A stretch of DNA of 64,000 bases, from assembly GCF_014645135.1 (NCBI RefSeq), contig NZ_BMLH01000004.1, positions 248,001 through 312,000 on the forward strand. The letters are read 5' to 3'. The DNA comes from Rheinheimera tangshanensis (lineage in GTDB: Bacteria > Pseudomonadota > Gammaproteobacteria > Enterobacterales > Alteromonadaceae). Below are positions 54,960 to 62,994 of the stretch, one piece after another. The stretch's first letter is position 1, and the number at the start of each line of letters is the position of its first letter. The notes below the pieces were generated by a model that saw nothing but the letters and a program-made list of their open reading frames with translations, was not told the DNA's origin and made no database searches. Position numbers and translations under genes: made by a program.

Positions 54960-56135
54960 TTAGCTGATCATGGCAGGACAGGCTTTGTTGCGGCCTTCGG
55001 CTTTGGCCTGATACATGGCTTTATCAGCCAATGTCAGTAAATGTTCGGCTTTAGCGCCGGGATAGACAGTGATGTAACCCAAACTGGCATTAAGCTCTAT
55101 TGGATTGTTTTGCCAAATTAACTGACAGCCAGCAAGAGTCGCTCTGATCTTTTCTGCGATCAGCGGTAGTTCAACTGCTGTAACGCCGGGGAAAAGCAGC
55201 AGAAACTCCTCACCACCATAACGACTGACCAGATCCTGAGTTCTGACCACAGCAGACAAAGTCGTAGCACAGCGGCGCAAGGCGGCATCTCCGGCGTCAT
55301 GCCCCAAGCTATCATTAATCTGCTTAAAGTGATCTAAATCCAATAAAATCAGACTGTAGCTTTGCTGTTGTTTTTGCCATAGGAGGTGCATTTCCTGCAG
55401 CTTTTTTAGCACTGCTCTGCGATTCCACAAACCTGTCAGTTGATCCCGCTCAGCAAACTGACGGATTTTTGCAACTAAACGAGCTAATGCTCCCCCTATC
55501 ATTACAATATTAATGGTCAGAGTCAGGATCACATAACACCATAACAAAGGTATGGCTTCGACAGTGTAAGTGGCAACAAAGGCGTCTGTTTCAGTTTCTG
55601 GCCACGATAAAATCAAAGCCCGGACTAAAAAGATCAGAGTGACCGCATATAAAGGGGCAGACATCAGACAGGCAGCAACAGAACCAAAATCTTTTTGGAT
55701 TGCCTGAAAGTTGTTTCTACTGGCAGAGTATAAAAATACTGTGGCTGTGACTGAAAAGAGGATACCTAAAAAGATGGGATGAGGGTGCTGCAGATGAGCA
55801 AACAGCATCAACAGGGCTGTAACCAAAAAGATCAGACTGTCGCGTGCTGCAGTAGAGTGCAGTTTGAACAGCTGTTGTATACCCCAGCCAATCAGCATAA
55901 AACTGCATAAAATAGCCAGATCAGCAACAAACCAGGTGAGTAACTCAGACTCAGCTGTATGCAAAGTAAGCAAATAGATCCCTGAGCCTAACGTCAGGTT
56001 TGCAAAAAAGAACCTGATACTAGCCTTGGGTGCTATGCGCAAAGGTTGGGTCATTAAACCCCAGGCTATACCTGCAACAACAGTGAGTAACCAGATAAAA
56101 GAGATCAGTAATTCTGATTCAGGATGATTGTTCAT
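54960..56135 (-). CDS. Membrane diguanylate cyclase (GGDEF)
   Basis: 391 aa. About eight hydrophobic segments in the first 225 residues form a membrane sensor. The GGDEF domain follows: DQLTGLWNRRAVLKKL, DLDHFKQINDSLGHDAGDAAL and the active site SRYGGEEFLLLFPG. The inhibitory site RxxD is present as RTQD five residues before GGEEF. It should make cyclic-di-GMP with product inhibition. A cyclic-di-GMP-degrading HD-GYP gene lies just upstream on the same strand. Confidence 0.93.
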   Translation of the reverse strand: MNNHPESELLISFIWLLTVVAGIAWGLMTQPLRIAPKASIRFFFANLTLGSGIYLLTLHTAESELLTWFVADLAILCSFMLIGWGIQQLFKLHSTAARDSLIFLVTALLMLFAHLQHPHPIFLGILFSVTATVFLYSASRNNFQAIQKDFGSVAACLMSAPLYAVTLIFLVRALILSWPETETDAFVATYTVEAIPLLWCYVILTLTINIVMIGGALARLVAKIRQFAERDQLTGLWNRRAVLKKLQEMHLLWQKQQQSYSLILLDLDHFKQINDSLGHDAGDAALRRCATTLSAVVRTQDLVSRYGGEEFLLLFPGVTAVELPLIAEKIRATLAGCQLIWQNNPIELNASLGYITVYPGAKAEHLLTLADKAMYQAKAEGRNKACPAMIS

Positions 56136-56369
56136 AAATTTTTAGTTCTATCCGGCGAGCAATAAAACCAGTTTATTAAACGCTTTGAGTCGTCTGCAAA
56201 CCAGCAGTTAAAAAATTCAGCGTACTACATCCTGACAGCTGAGCATTGATTTATATACAGAAGTTAAAGAGAGCTTTACAACTGGTCCGACATTATAAAG
56301 CGAAATAAAGTATTCAGTTAGCAGAAAATGCTCATATTTCAGCCATTGCTTTGAAGCCATTGACCCGAC

Positions 56370-57623
56370 TCAGTTTTTTTGTTGTACAAAATAACTGACC
56401 TGAGCTCTTGGGTTTAAATAGGCAAAAACTTCCGGTGGTAAGGCTTTGGGTTTGATTACTTTTTCAATTGAAAGCTTGTTGGCTTCTAAAGTGACAATAG
56501 CGGCTTCAAGTCGCGGTACGTCTGCGTCATAAATCAATACATCGGGGTAGAGCATCGAGTCGGAATTGACTGCCATGACAATACCTACTCTTTTATCCGA
56601 CAGCATCACCACAGTGCCGGGTGGATAAATGCCCATCATCTTAATCATCACCTTCATTTCAAGATCGCCCAGCTTTCCTTTCATTGTTTTATACATCACT
56701 GATAAGGCATGATGCGGTGAGCGGGCTTGTGATAGATCGGCTGGATGACAGAGGTTATCGAATTCATTGACTACTGCAACTATGCGAGCGAGCTTATTGA
56801 TTTGATCCGTTTTTAACCCTGCCGGATAACCGCTACCATCCAGATATTCATGATGCTGCTCCACGATAGCTTTAGCTTCAGTCGGAAATTGTTGAGTTAA
56901 ACCCAGCAGCTCCAGGCCGAGTTTTGGATGAAGTTTGATAAAGTTTTGTTCCGGAGTGGTTAAGGCTGTAGTTTTACGCAAAATCTGGCTAGGGATTTTT
57001 AGCTTGCCTATGTCGTGAAACATGGCCCCCAAACCGACCCATTTCACTTCGTCTGCGCTGTATTTTAAGTTTTTCGCCAGCATCATCGCCAGAATCGAGA
57101 CGTTCAGAACATGAAAGTACATTGATTCTTGTTCTTTACCTGCCTGCGAAATCAGATGCAACACTAGTGCGTCTTCACTCAGGATGGTGTCTGCTAAATT
57201 ACTGATCAACTGAGTGGCGTCTTCTATCGCATTCAGTGGGCGCCCCTGAACTTTAGTCATCAGATTACGCACCTGTGCCATAGACTGAGCAAAAGCTTTT
57301 TCAGTTTTTTGTAACTCTCGTCTGTGGGCTTTGGCTTGCTCTATACGTTGTTCTTTATCCAGCTGCATTTCGGTGCGTAGCTGCACATCGGCTAATTCTT
57401 GTGTTACAGAGCAGTCTGTTGTATCCGTAGGACTTTCCGGAACGACAGAGCTGCGTTCCGGGTAGAAATAGACAAAATCCAGCTCCAGAGACTGAATAAT
57501 ACGCAGCTGCTGCAAAGACTCTACTACCAGTTTATTGGTCAGAAAAGGATGTTTCATCCAACCGACAGGCAATTTGATGGCGTAACCGAGCTTAATGTCT
57601 TTTGGTGCTATTTTGACGGGCAA
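56370..57623 (-). CDS. HD-GYP cyclic-di-GMP phosphodiesterase
   Basis: 417 aa. The N-terminal region (KIAPKDIKLGYAIKLPVGWMKHPFL) is the DUF3391 domain common to this group. The HD-GYP domain is complete: FHDIGKLKIPSQILRK (HD and GK), HHEYLDGSGYPAGL (HHE...DG-SGYP). It should hydrolyse cyclic-di-GMP to GMP or pGpG. Charged helices at about residues 70-110 look like a coiled coil. Its start has a weak binding site. Confidence 0.93.
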   Translation of the reverse strand: MPVKIAPKDIKLGYAIKLPVGWMKHPFLTNKLVVESLQQLRIIQSLELDFVYFYPERSSVVPESPTDTTDCSVTQELADVQLRTEMQLDKEQRIEQAKAHRRELQKTEKAFAQSMAQVRNLMTKVQGRPLNAIEDATQLISNLADTILSEDALVLHLISQAGKEQESMYFHVLNVSILAMMLAKNLKYSADEVKWVGLGAMFHDIGKLKIPSQILRKTTALTTPEQNFIKLHPKLGLELLGLTQQFPTEAKAIVEQHHEYLDGSGYPAGLKTDQINKLARIVAVVNEFDNLCHPADLSQARSPHHALSVMYKTMKGKLGDLEMKVMIKMMGIYPPGTVVMLSDKRVGIVMAVNSDSMLYPDVLIYDADVPRLEAAIVTLEANKLSIEKVIKPKALPPEVFAYLNPRAQVSYFVQQKN

Positions 57624-57965
57624 TTAAAGGGCCACCTCTGTAGAGTTTTACCTACTGGCAAAACGGACGATTTTATAAATAATAACCAGTATAAATGCAA
57701 TATCGAATTACAGATTTTATCAATTAAACCCTTCACTCATCGGCCAGTGAAAAAGTAATCAACAGAGGCAAGGCCCTGCTTTACTATGGCTTGAATATTG
57801 CTATTTAGTACCTTAATGCCTATGATTTTTTGTGCGCTTATTATGAAAAACTAATGAAATCAGACTGCTGTTAGGTTTTTTAGCAATAAATCGGTTAACA
57901 TAAATCCTATTGTAGTAAGAATTTGATTTTGACCTGAATTGCAGGTCGATGTTTAGGGGATCTGC
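57624..57965. other. Gene-free stretch between HD-GYP and FadR genes
   Basis: 342 bases, AT-rich, between divergent genes. It holds an inverted repeat GACCTG-AATTG-CAGGTC at 57931-57947, 19 bases before the regulator's start, and the binding site AGGGGATC. No further gene or RNA is seen. Confidence 0.5.
57931..57947. promoter_or_regulatory. Inverted repeat in the leader of the pentose FadR gene
   Basis: GACCTG-AATTG-CAGGTC has 6-bp arms and lies just before the binding site. It could be an operator or a leader hairpin; it does not match the TNGTNNNACNA sites. Confidence 0.35.
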
Positions 57966-58697
57966 ATGGCAAATCAGTTAAAAAGCCGGCCTCAGAGTAT
58001 TCATGGCTGGGTGGCAGAAGAATTGGGCACCCGTATTGTCAGTGGTATTTATTCGCCGGGTGAATATATTCCGAATGAAACCAGCATAGGTGAAGAATTG
58101 GGGGTGTCCCGCACAGCGCTGCGCGAAGCTTTTAAAATCCTGACCTCTAAAGGGTTACTGGAGTCGAGGCCTAAACTGGGTACCCGCATTCGGCCACGTA
58201 AGCACTGGAATATGTTCGATAGTGAAATTTTAAGCTGGTGTTTTGAATCGAAACCCTCACCACAGTTTTTTATCTCCTTGTTTGAAATTCGCGAGATTTT
58301 TGAACCTGCAGCAGCAGAGTTGGCCGCAAAAAACCGTAGTGAAGAACAAGCTGTGGTATTGGGTGCAGCCTATGAGGCGATGGAAAAAGCCGAAATTGGC
58401 ACTGATGCTGTGTTCTCCAGCGATCTGGAATTTCATATGGCGGTGTTGGATGCCACCAATAATGAATTTATGATTTCCTTAGGCATGACAATACAAACCG
58501 CTTTAATGGGCTTATTCCGCTTAAGCAGTGCTATAGCGGAAGAGTATGTCGATTCGTTGCCCGGTCATAAAGCTGTGTATCAGGCGATAGCATCAGGTGA
58601 TGCAGCCAAAGCAAAAATAGAGATGTTCCAACTGCTGGCTAAATCGAAAGAAAACTTAGAATACGCCTTAAAAAATCTGGCACAACAGCCGGATTAA
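57966..58697 (+). CDS. FadR-subfamily GntR transcriptional regulator (pentose locus)
   Basis: 243 aa with AGGGGATC upstream of the ATG. Winged helix: NETSIGEELGVSRTALREAFKILTSKGLLESRPKLGTRI. The linker HWNMFDSEILSWCFESKPS and the FCD domain (SSDLEFHMAVLDATNNEFM, GHKAVYQAIASGDAAKAK) follow, with Asp and His metal-site candidates. It probably represses the arabinose/xylose genes around it. Three promoters here carry the FadR-subfamily consensus TNGTNNNACNA. Confidence 0.9.
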   Translation: MANQLKSRPQSIHGWVAEELGTRIVSGIYSPGEYIPNETSIGEELGVSRTALREAFKILTSKGLLESRPKLGTRIRPRKHWNMFDSEILSWCFESKPSPQFFISLFEIREIFEPAAAELAAKNRSEEQAVVLGAAYEAMEKAEIGTDAVFSSDLEFHMAVLDATNNEFMISLGMTIQTALMGLFRLSSAIAEEYVDSLPGHKAVYQAIASGDAAKAKIEMFQLLAKSKENLEYALKNLAQQPD

Positions 58698-58698
58698 T

Positions 58699-58754
58699 AA
58701 AAATGGGGTCAGAATATTAGTGATGCGTAACTAATGTATTCTGACCCCATTTTT
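58699..58754. repeat. Long perfect hairpin, REP-like, acting as bidirectional terminator
   Basis: 18-bp perfect arms (58699-58716 and 58737-58754), including GGGGTCAGAATA/TATTCTGACCCC, flank a 20-base loop with an inner TTAG/CTAA. A and T tracts at both ends make it a terminator for the two convergent genes. The GGGGTCAGA...TCTGACCCC shape resembles REP-like palindromes of RAYT transposases. Confidence 0.8.
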
Positions 58755-58758
58755 AGTT

Positions 58759-59754
58759 TTACAGTGTCTTTACTTTCAAAGGCTGTTTGGTATCCACAGC
58801 CAGAGTATTGCGCAGCGCTAACCCAAAGGCTGGGGCTTCAATTTCAAATACATCACCGGCCTGAGTTTCAATACCATCTCCAAAACTTAAAGTGGCAGTG
58901 CCGAAGTAATGCAGATGGGCATCACCAGGGCGGCAAAACAAGCTGTATTTAAAGTGGTGATGTTCCAGATTACTGATACTGTGCGACATATTGTCTTCGC
59001 CGCTGACAAAAGCTTTTTGCCACAGTAATTTGCCGTCGCGGTAAATACGTGAGGTGCCTTCGATATGAGCGGGTAAATCGCCAAGCAGCAATTCCGGACC
59101 TACAGCACAAGGCCGCAATTTTGAATGCGCCAGGTATAAATAATTCAGCCGTTCGGTTTTATGATCGGAGAATTCATTACCTAAAGCAAAACCAAGTCGC
59201 CAGGGCTGACCTTCAGCATCATTGATATAAACTCCAACAATTTCAGGCTCTTCGCCACCATCTAAAGCAAAAGAAGGAGACAACAACTGTGCACCGGGGG
59301 ACACCACTATGCTGCCATCTCCTTTATAAAACCATTCAGGCTGTACTCCGGTTTCACCTGCCGCAGGTTTACCGCCATCCAGACCTAACTTAAACATTTT
59401 CATGGTATCAGTCAGTTCAGCCACTGCTTTGCCACTGGTTTGCGCATGCATGTTGGCACGGGTATCGGCGCTGCCTAAGTGAGTCAGGCCAGTGCCTGTG
59501 ACCAGCAAATGGGCTTGATCCGGATGATCAAAAGGCGCCAGTAAACGGCCTTCTGTGACTATGGCCTGATAATCCAGTTTCTGAGCAGCAACCAGTTCTG
59601 TGACGAGCTGCTGTAATGGTTTTTTCTCAGCTAAGGCTTGATTTGCCAGCTGATAGACAGTCTGCACGCCTTCTAATGGCTGCACCTCGGTGCCGGATAA
59701 CACCAGTGCCACAGCGCGTTGCTGATCTGGAGTCACAAATTGAATTAAACGCAT
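58759..59754 (-). CDS. FAH-superfamily protein, AraD1/GguC type (2-keto-3-deoxypentonate dehydratase candidate)
   Basis: 331 aa. The fumarylacetoacetate-hydrolase core shows metal ligands as in GEEPEIVGVYI (E-x-E) and the LGFALGNEFSDHKTERLNYLYLAHSKLRPCAVGPELL block. Proteins of this group, called AraD1 or GguC, and Caulobacter XylX are FAH-fold enzymes found in pentose pathways, where XylX dehydrates 2-keto-3-deoxy-xylonate. By context it should turn 2-keto-3-deoxy-L-arabonate into 2-oxoglutarate semialdehyde. It is the first candidate for that step in the window. Confidence 0.8.
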   Translation of the reverse strand: MRLIQFVTPDQQRAVALVLSGTEVQPLEGVQTVYQLANQALAEKKPLQQLVTELVAAQKLDYQAIVTEGRLLAPFDHPDQAHLLVTGTGLTHLGSADTRANMHAQTSGKAVAELTDTMKMFKLGLDGGKPAAGETGVQPEWFYKGDGSIVVSPGAQLLSPSFALDGGEEPEIVGVYINDAEGQPWRLGFALGNEFSDHKTERLNYLYLAHSKLRPCAVGPELLLGDLPAHIEGTSRIYRDGKLLWQKAFVSGEDNMSHSISNLEHHHFKYSLFCRPGDAHLHYFGTATLSFGDGIETQAGDVFEIEAPAFGLALRNTLAVDTKQPLKVKTL

Positions 59755-59775
59755 CGCACATCCTCGTTAATTTAT

Positions 59776-59822
59776 TTGTATTACAATACCATTAATATCT
59801 GGTTTCTGTTTTCTGTTGTCAA
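59776..59822 (-). promoter_or_regulatory. Promoter and FadR-type operator of the FAH-family gene
   Basis: The site TTGTATTACAA (59776-59786) fits TNGTNNNACNA exactly and contains GTATTACAATAC. On the minus strand, TTGACA (complement of 59817-59822) and GATATT (complement of 59794-59799) are 17 bases apart, so the operator sits at the transcription start. Confidence 0.7.
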
Positions 59823-59867
59823 GCAGAACCCTAAAATCGTTATGCTGGTTTATGCCCAAATTATTCC

Positions 59868-59986
59868 CAAAGTAATTGATGTTGCAGCTAGGCGGCAAGC
59901 GAGCGAGACCCCAGGAGCATAGTTGTCCTATGTGACTGGGGCGAGGAGCGCAGGCAACAACGCTGCGGCTTCAAGTTCGAAGGGGA
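59868..59986. repeat. ERIC-like intergenic repeat
   Basis: About 120 bases forming an imperfect palindrome. The centre, GACCCCAGGAGCATAG ... CTATGTGACTGGGG followed by GCGAGGAGCGCAG and later CTTCAAGTTCGAAGGGG, matches the ERIC consensus as I recall it, including the segment used for ERIC primers. It ends directly at the stop codon of the GH43 gene. Confidence 0.8.
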
Positions 59987-60940
59987 TTAGTCTTTATCCA
60001 AACCTTCACTGGTCATAATCACCCGTTTTAAAGTGCCATCTTTGTTGTAATACAATCTGTCTATCGCCACGGAGCGGCGGAATTCGCCGCCGTCAGGTTG
60101 GGCTGCCCCTGTGTGGTAGATAAAATAATCTTTGCCTTTAAACTCGATAATCGCCTGATGGTTAGTCGGGGAGTTACCTGCGACTTCGTTCAGAATGTCC
60201 TGATACACCCAGGGCCCGGTGATTTTTTTGCTGGTGGCATAGACAATTTTTTCCGGAAAACCCGAGGCATACGACAGGTAATACAAGTCGCCCTTTTTAT
60301 GCAGCCAAATGGCTTCGGTGAAATTCGGTAGATCCAGACTCTGTATAGGGCCATCCAACTCAATCATATTGGCTTTGAGTTTGGCGTAACGGGGTTTGGT
60401 ATTGCCCCAAAACAAATAGGCCTGACCATCGTCATCGATAAAAACCGAAGGGTCTATATCATCCCAGTCGATGTCGGTGTCTGTGGTCATATCGTTGGTA
60501 ATAAGCGCTGTGCCGCGGGCATCTTTGAACGGCCCAAGCGGTGTATCACCTACAGCCACACCGATGGCAAAACCATTGATAGTGGCGTGTCGCACTGTGA
60601 CATACCAATAAAACTTGCCGTCTTTTTCTATCACTTGTGATGCCCAGGCATCGCCTTTTGCCCAGCTGAAATCTTTGGCTTTGAGTTTAGCGCCGTGGGC
60701 CTGCCAGTTTTTCATGTCTTTGGAGGAGAACACCAGCCAGTCATGCATCACAAAAAAGCTGTTATTGTCTTTGGCTTCATCATGGCCTGTGTACAAATAA
60801 ACAGTGTCGCCAACCACTAAAGCGGCCGGATCGGCAGTGCGTACATCTGTAAATAGCGGATTGGCTGCCCACATACCAAAGCTGGTCAGGCTCACGGATC
60901 CGGTCAGCAGTAAAAAGATAAAAATCTGAACGTTTTTCAT
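59987..60940 (-). CDS. Secreted GH43 glycosidase (arabinosidase/xylosidase)
   Basis: 317 aa. A signal peptide (FIFLLLTGSVSLTSFGMWA) directs export. The five-bladed propeller catalytic residues of GH43 are visible: Asp in RTADPAALVVGD, Asp in DWDDIDPSVFIDDDG, Glu in PNFTEAIWLHKKGD. Substrate is likely arabino- or xylo-oligosaccharide from hemicellulose, matching the pentose genes. The protein ends at the ERIC-like repeat, so a longer C-terminus may have been lost, though the single GH43 domain appears complete. Confidence 0.88.
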   Translation of the reverse strand: MKNVQIFIFLLLTGSVSLTSFGMWAANPLFTDVRTADPAALVVGDTVYLYTGHDEAKDNNSFFVMHDWLVFSSKDMKNWQAHGAKLKAKDFSWAKGDAWASQVIEKDGKFYWYVTVRHATINGFAIGVAVGDTPLGPFKDARGTALITNDMTTDTDIDWDDIDPSVFIDDDGQAYLFWGNTKPRYAKLKANMIELDGPIQSLDLPNFTEAIWLHKKGDLYYLSYASGFPEKIVYATSKKITGPWVYQDILNEVAGNSPTNHQAIIEFKGKDYFIYHTGAAQPDGGEFRRSVAIDRLYYNKDGTLKRVIMTSEGLDKD

Positions 60941-60975
60941 AATACCCCTGTCGTGATTTATTAATAATTATCTTA

Positions 60976-61014
60976 TAGTATTACCAATATGCCTAATTTG
61001 AGCCGGATGTGCAA
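60976..61014 (-). promoter_or_regulatory. Promoter and FadR-type operator of the GH43 gene
   Basis: On the minus strand, TTGCAC (complement of 61009-61014), 17 bases, CATATT (complement of 60986-60991). The site TAGTATTACCA (60976-60986 on the + strand) matches TNGTNNNACNA and touches the -10 box. Confidence 0.7.
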
Positions 61015-61116
61015 AAGTCGCACACATCAAGAGCAGAAAAAATCTCTAATCAAATCAATGGATAGCTAAATCAGCTGCACTGCTTTGGTGAAAATTTTTT
61101 ACGAACTGCTTGAACT

Positions 61117-61147
61117 TTGACTCAAGCTTGATGTATTAGTAATACAA
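61117..61147 (+). promoter_or_regulatory. Promoter and FadR-type operator of the arabonate dehydratase gene
   Basis: TTGACT (61117-61122), 17 bases, TAATAC (61140-61145). The operator TAGTAATACAA (61137-61147) fits TNGTNNNACNA and lies within the palindrome GTATTA-G-TAATAC (61133-61145), covering the -10 box. Confidence 0.75.
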
Positions 61148-61180
61148 TATTATTAAATTAAATTGCTTTAGGATTCAACT

Positions 61181-62920
61181 ATGGCCCAAGACGAAAAGAA
61201 AAAAGTGCAGCTTCGTTCTGCCAGCTGGTTTGGTACCAATGACAAAAACGGTTTTATGTATCGTAGCTGGATGAAGAATCAGGGTATTCCTGATCATCAC
61301 TTTCAGGGCAAGCCGGTCATTGGTATCTGTAATACCTGGTCTGAACTAACGCCTTGTAATGCGCATTTTCGTCAAATCGCCGAACGGGTGAAAAACGGCA
61401 TCCGTGAAGCCGGTGGTATTCCAGTGGAATTTCCGGTGTTCTCTAATGGTGAATCGAATTTACGCCCAACCGCTATGCTGACACGCAACTTAGCGGCGAT
61501 GGATACCGAGGAAGCGATTCGTGGTAACCCTATTGATGGTGTGGTACTGCTGGTTGGCTGTGATAAAACCACTCCCGCCTTGTTAATGGGCGCTGCCAGT
61601 TGTGACTTACCGACCATAGTGGTGACAGGTGGGCCTATGTTAAACGGCAAACACCATGGCAAAGATGTAGGTTCAGGTACGCTGGTGTGGCAGGCACATG
61701 AAGAATACAAAGCGGGCCGTATCAGCCTGGAGCAGTTTATGGATATGGAAGCCAGCATGTCGCGTTCTGCCGGTACCTGTAACACCATGGGCACTGCATC
61801 TACTATGGCCTGTATGGCGGAGTCCTTAGGTACAAGCTTGCCTCATAACGCCGCTATTCCTGCTGTGGATTCACGCCGTTATGTGCTGGCGCATTTATCC
61901 GGTATGCGAATTGTGGATATGGTGCATGAAGATTTAAAACTGTCGAAAATACTGACCAAAGATGCCTTTATTAATGCGATTCGCACCAACGCTGCTATTG
62001 GCGGATCCACCAATGCAGTGATCCACTTAAAAGCCATAGCGGGTCGTATTGGTGTGGATTTATCTCTGGATGACTGGTCACATGGCAAAGGCGTTCCTAC
62101 TCTGGTGAACCTGCAACCGTCCGGTAAATACCTGATGGAAGAGTTTTATTACTCTGGTGGTTTGCCAGCTGTGCTGCGCCGCCTGGGCGAAAATGGCATG
62201 TTAAATAACCATGCCCTGACGGTGAATGGCAAAACCATTTGGGACAATGTCAAAGACTCTGAATGCTATAACGACGATGTGATCCGTACTATGGATAATC
62301 CACTAGTTGCCAGTGGTGGCATTTGTATTTTACGTGGCAACTTAGCGCCTCGTGGCGCTGTACTCAAACCTTCAGCCGCCAGCCCGCATTTATTAAAGCA
62401 TCGTGGTAAAGCCGTGGTGTTTGAAAACTTCGATATGTACAAAGCCCGCATTAATGACCCAGAGCTGGACATCGATGAGAACAGTGTGATGGTGCTGAAA
62501 AACTGTGGGCCAAAAGGCTACCCAGGCATGGCCGAAGTCGGCAATATGGGGTTACCGCCTAAGGTGCTGAAAAAAGGCATTAAAGACATGGTGCGTATAT
62601 CCGACGCCCGAATGAGCGGTACAGCTTTTGGTACTGTGGTGCTACATGTCACGCCTGAAGCCATGGAGTTAGGGCCTTTAGCTGCAGTGCAGGAAGGTGA
62701 TTATATTCAGTTGGATGCCCCCAATGGTGTGTTGCATCTGGAAGTTTCGGACGAAGAAATCGCCGCACGGTTAGAGAAATTAAAAGCCACGCAAGTGATT
62801 ATGCGCACTGGTGGTTATCTGGAAATGTATCGCGAACGGGTATTACAGGCTGATGAAGGCTGCGACTTCGACTTTTTAGTCGGTTGTCGTGGTGCTGATG
62901 TGCCGGCCCATTCGCATTAG
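61181..62920 (+). CDS. araC: IlvD/Edd-family dehydratase, L-arabonate dehydratase
   Basis: 579 aa, the same length as the characterised Rhizobium L-arabinonate dehydratase, which I recall as closely similar. The [2Fe-2S] ligands are Cys in ICNTWSELTPCN, Cys in LLVGCDKTTPALL and Cys in SAGTCNTMGTAST. The Mg/carbamate-type residues and the C-terminal NCGPKGYPGMAEVGNMGLPPK and RISDARMSGTAFGTVV are intact. It converts L-arabonate (possibly also D-xylonate or related acids) to 2-keto-3-deoxy-arabonate. The symbol follows the arabonate dehydratase of the oxidative pathway and is not the E. coli regulator AraC. Confidence 0.88.
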   Translation: MAQDEKKKVQLRSASWFGTNDKNGFMYRSWMKNQGIPDHHFQGKPVIGICNTWSELTPCNAHFRQIAERVKNGIREAGGIPVEFPVFSNGESNLRPTAMLTRNLAAMDTEEAIRGNPIDGVVLLVGCDKTTPALLMGAASCDLPTIVVTGGPMLNGKHHGKDVGSGTLVWQAHEEYKAGRISLEQFMDMEASMSRSAGTCNTMGTASTMACMAESLGTSLPHNAAIPAVDSRRYVLAHLSGMRIVDMVHEDLKLSKILTKDAFINAIRTNAAIGGSTNAVIHLKAIAGRIGVDLSLDDWSHGKGVPTLVNLQPSGKYLMEEFYYSGGLPAVLRRLGENGMLNNHALTVNGKTIWDNVKDSECYNDDVIRTMDNPLVASGGICILRGNLAPRGAVLKPSAASPHLLKHRGKAVVFENFDMYKARINDPELDIDENSVMVLKNCGPKGYPGMAEVGNMGLPPKVLKKGIKDMVRISDARMSGTAFGTVVLHVTPEAMELGPLAAVQEGDYIQLDAPNGVLHLEVSDEEIAARLEKLKATQVIMRTGGYLEMYRERVLQADEGCDFDFLVGCRGADVPAHSH

Positions 62921-62937
62921 TTTAGGCTTTACGCCGG

Positions 62938-62980
62938 ATCGGCCCTGTGGGTGGTGCCAGCGGGGCCGATTATTTTATTT
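62938..62980 (+). terminator. Hairpin between the dehydratase and SDR genes
   Basis: ATCGGCCC / GGGCCGAT 8-bp arms followed by TATTTTATTT, shortly before the SDR binding site. It may end part of the transcripts or protect the upstream mRNA, which would set the level of the downstream genes. Confidence 0.55.
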
Positions 62981-62994
62981 AGAAAGGACACCTT

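Noticed and set aside
57399-57758. 119-codon frame opposite the HD-GYP gene start
   Set aside because: It lies mostly antisense to a clear coding region and shows no domain.
61181-62920. Alternative reading as ilvD (branched-chain amino acid dihydroxy-acid dehydratase)
   Set aside because: The sequence follows the sugar-acid dehydratase branch, and its neighbours and operator are those of a pentose locus.
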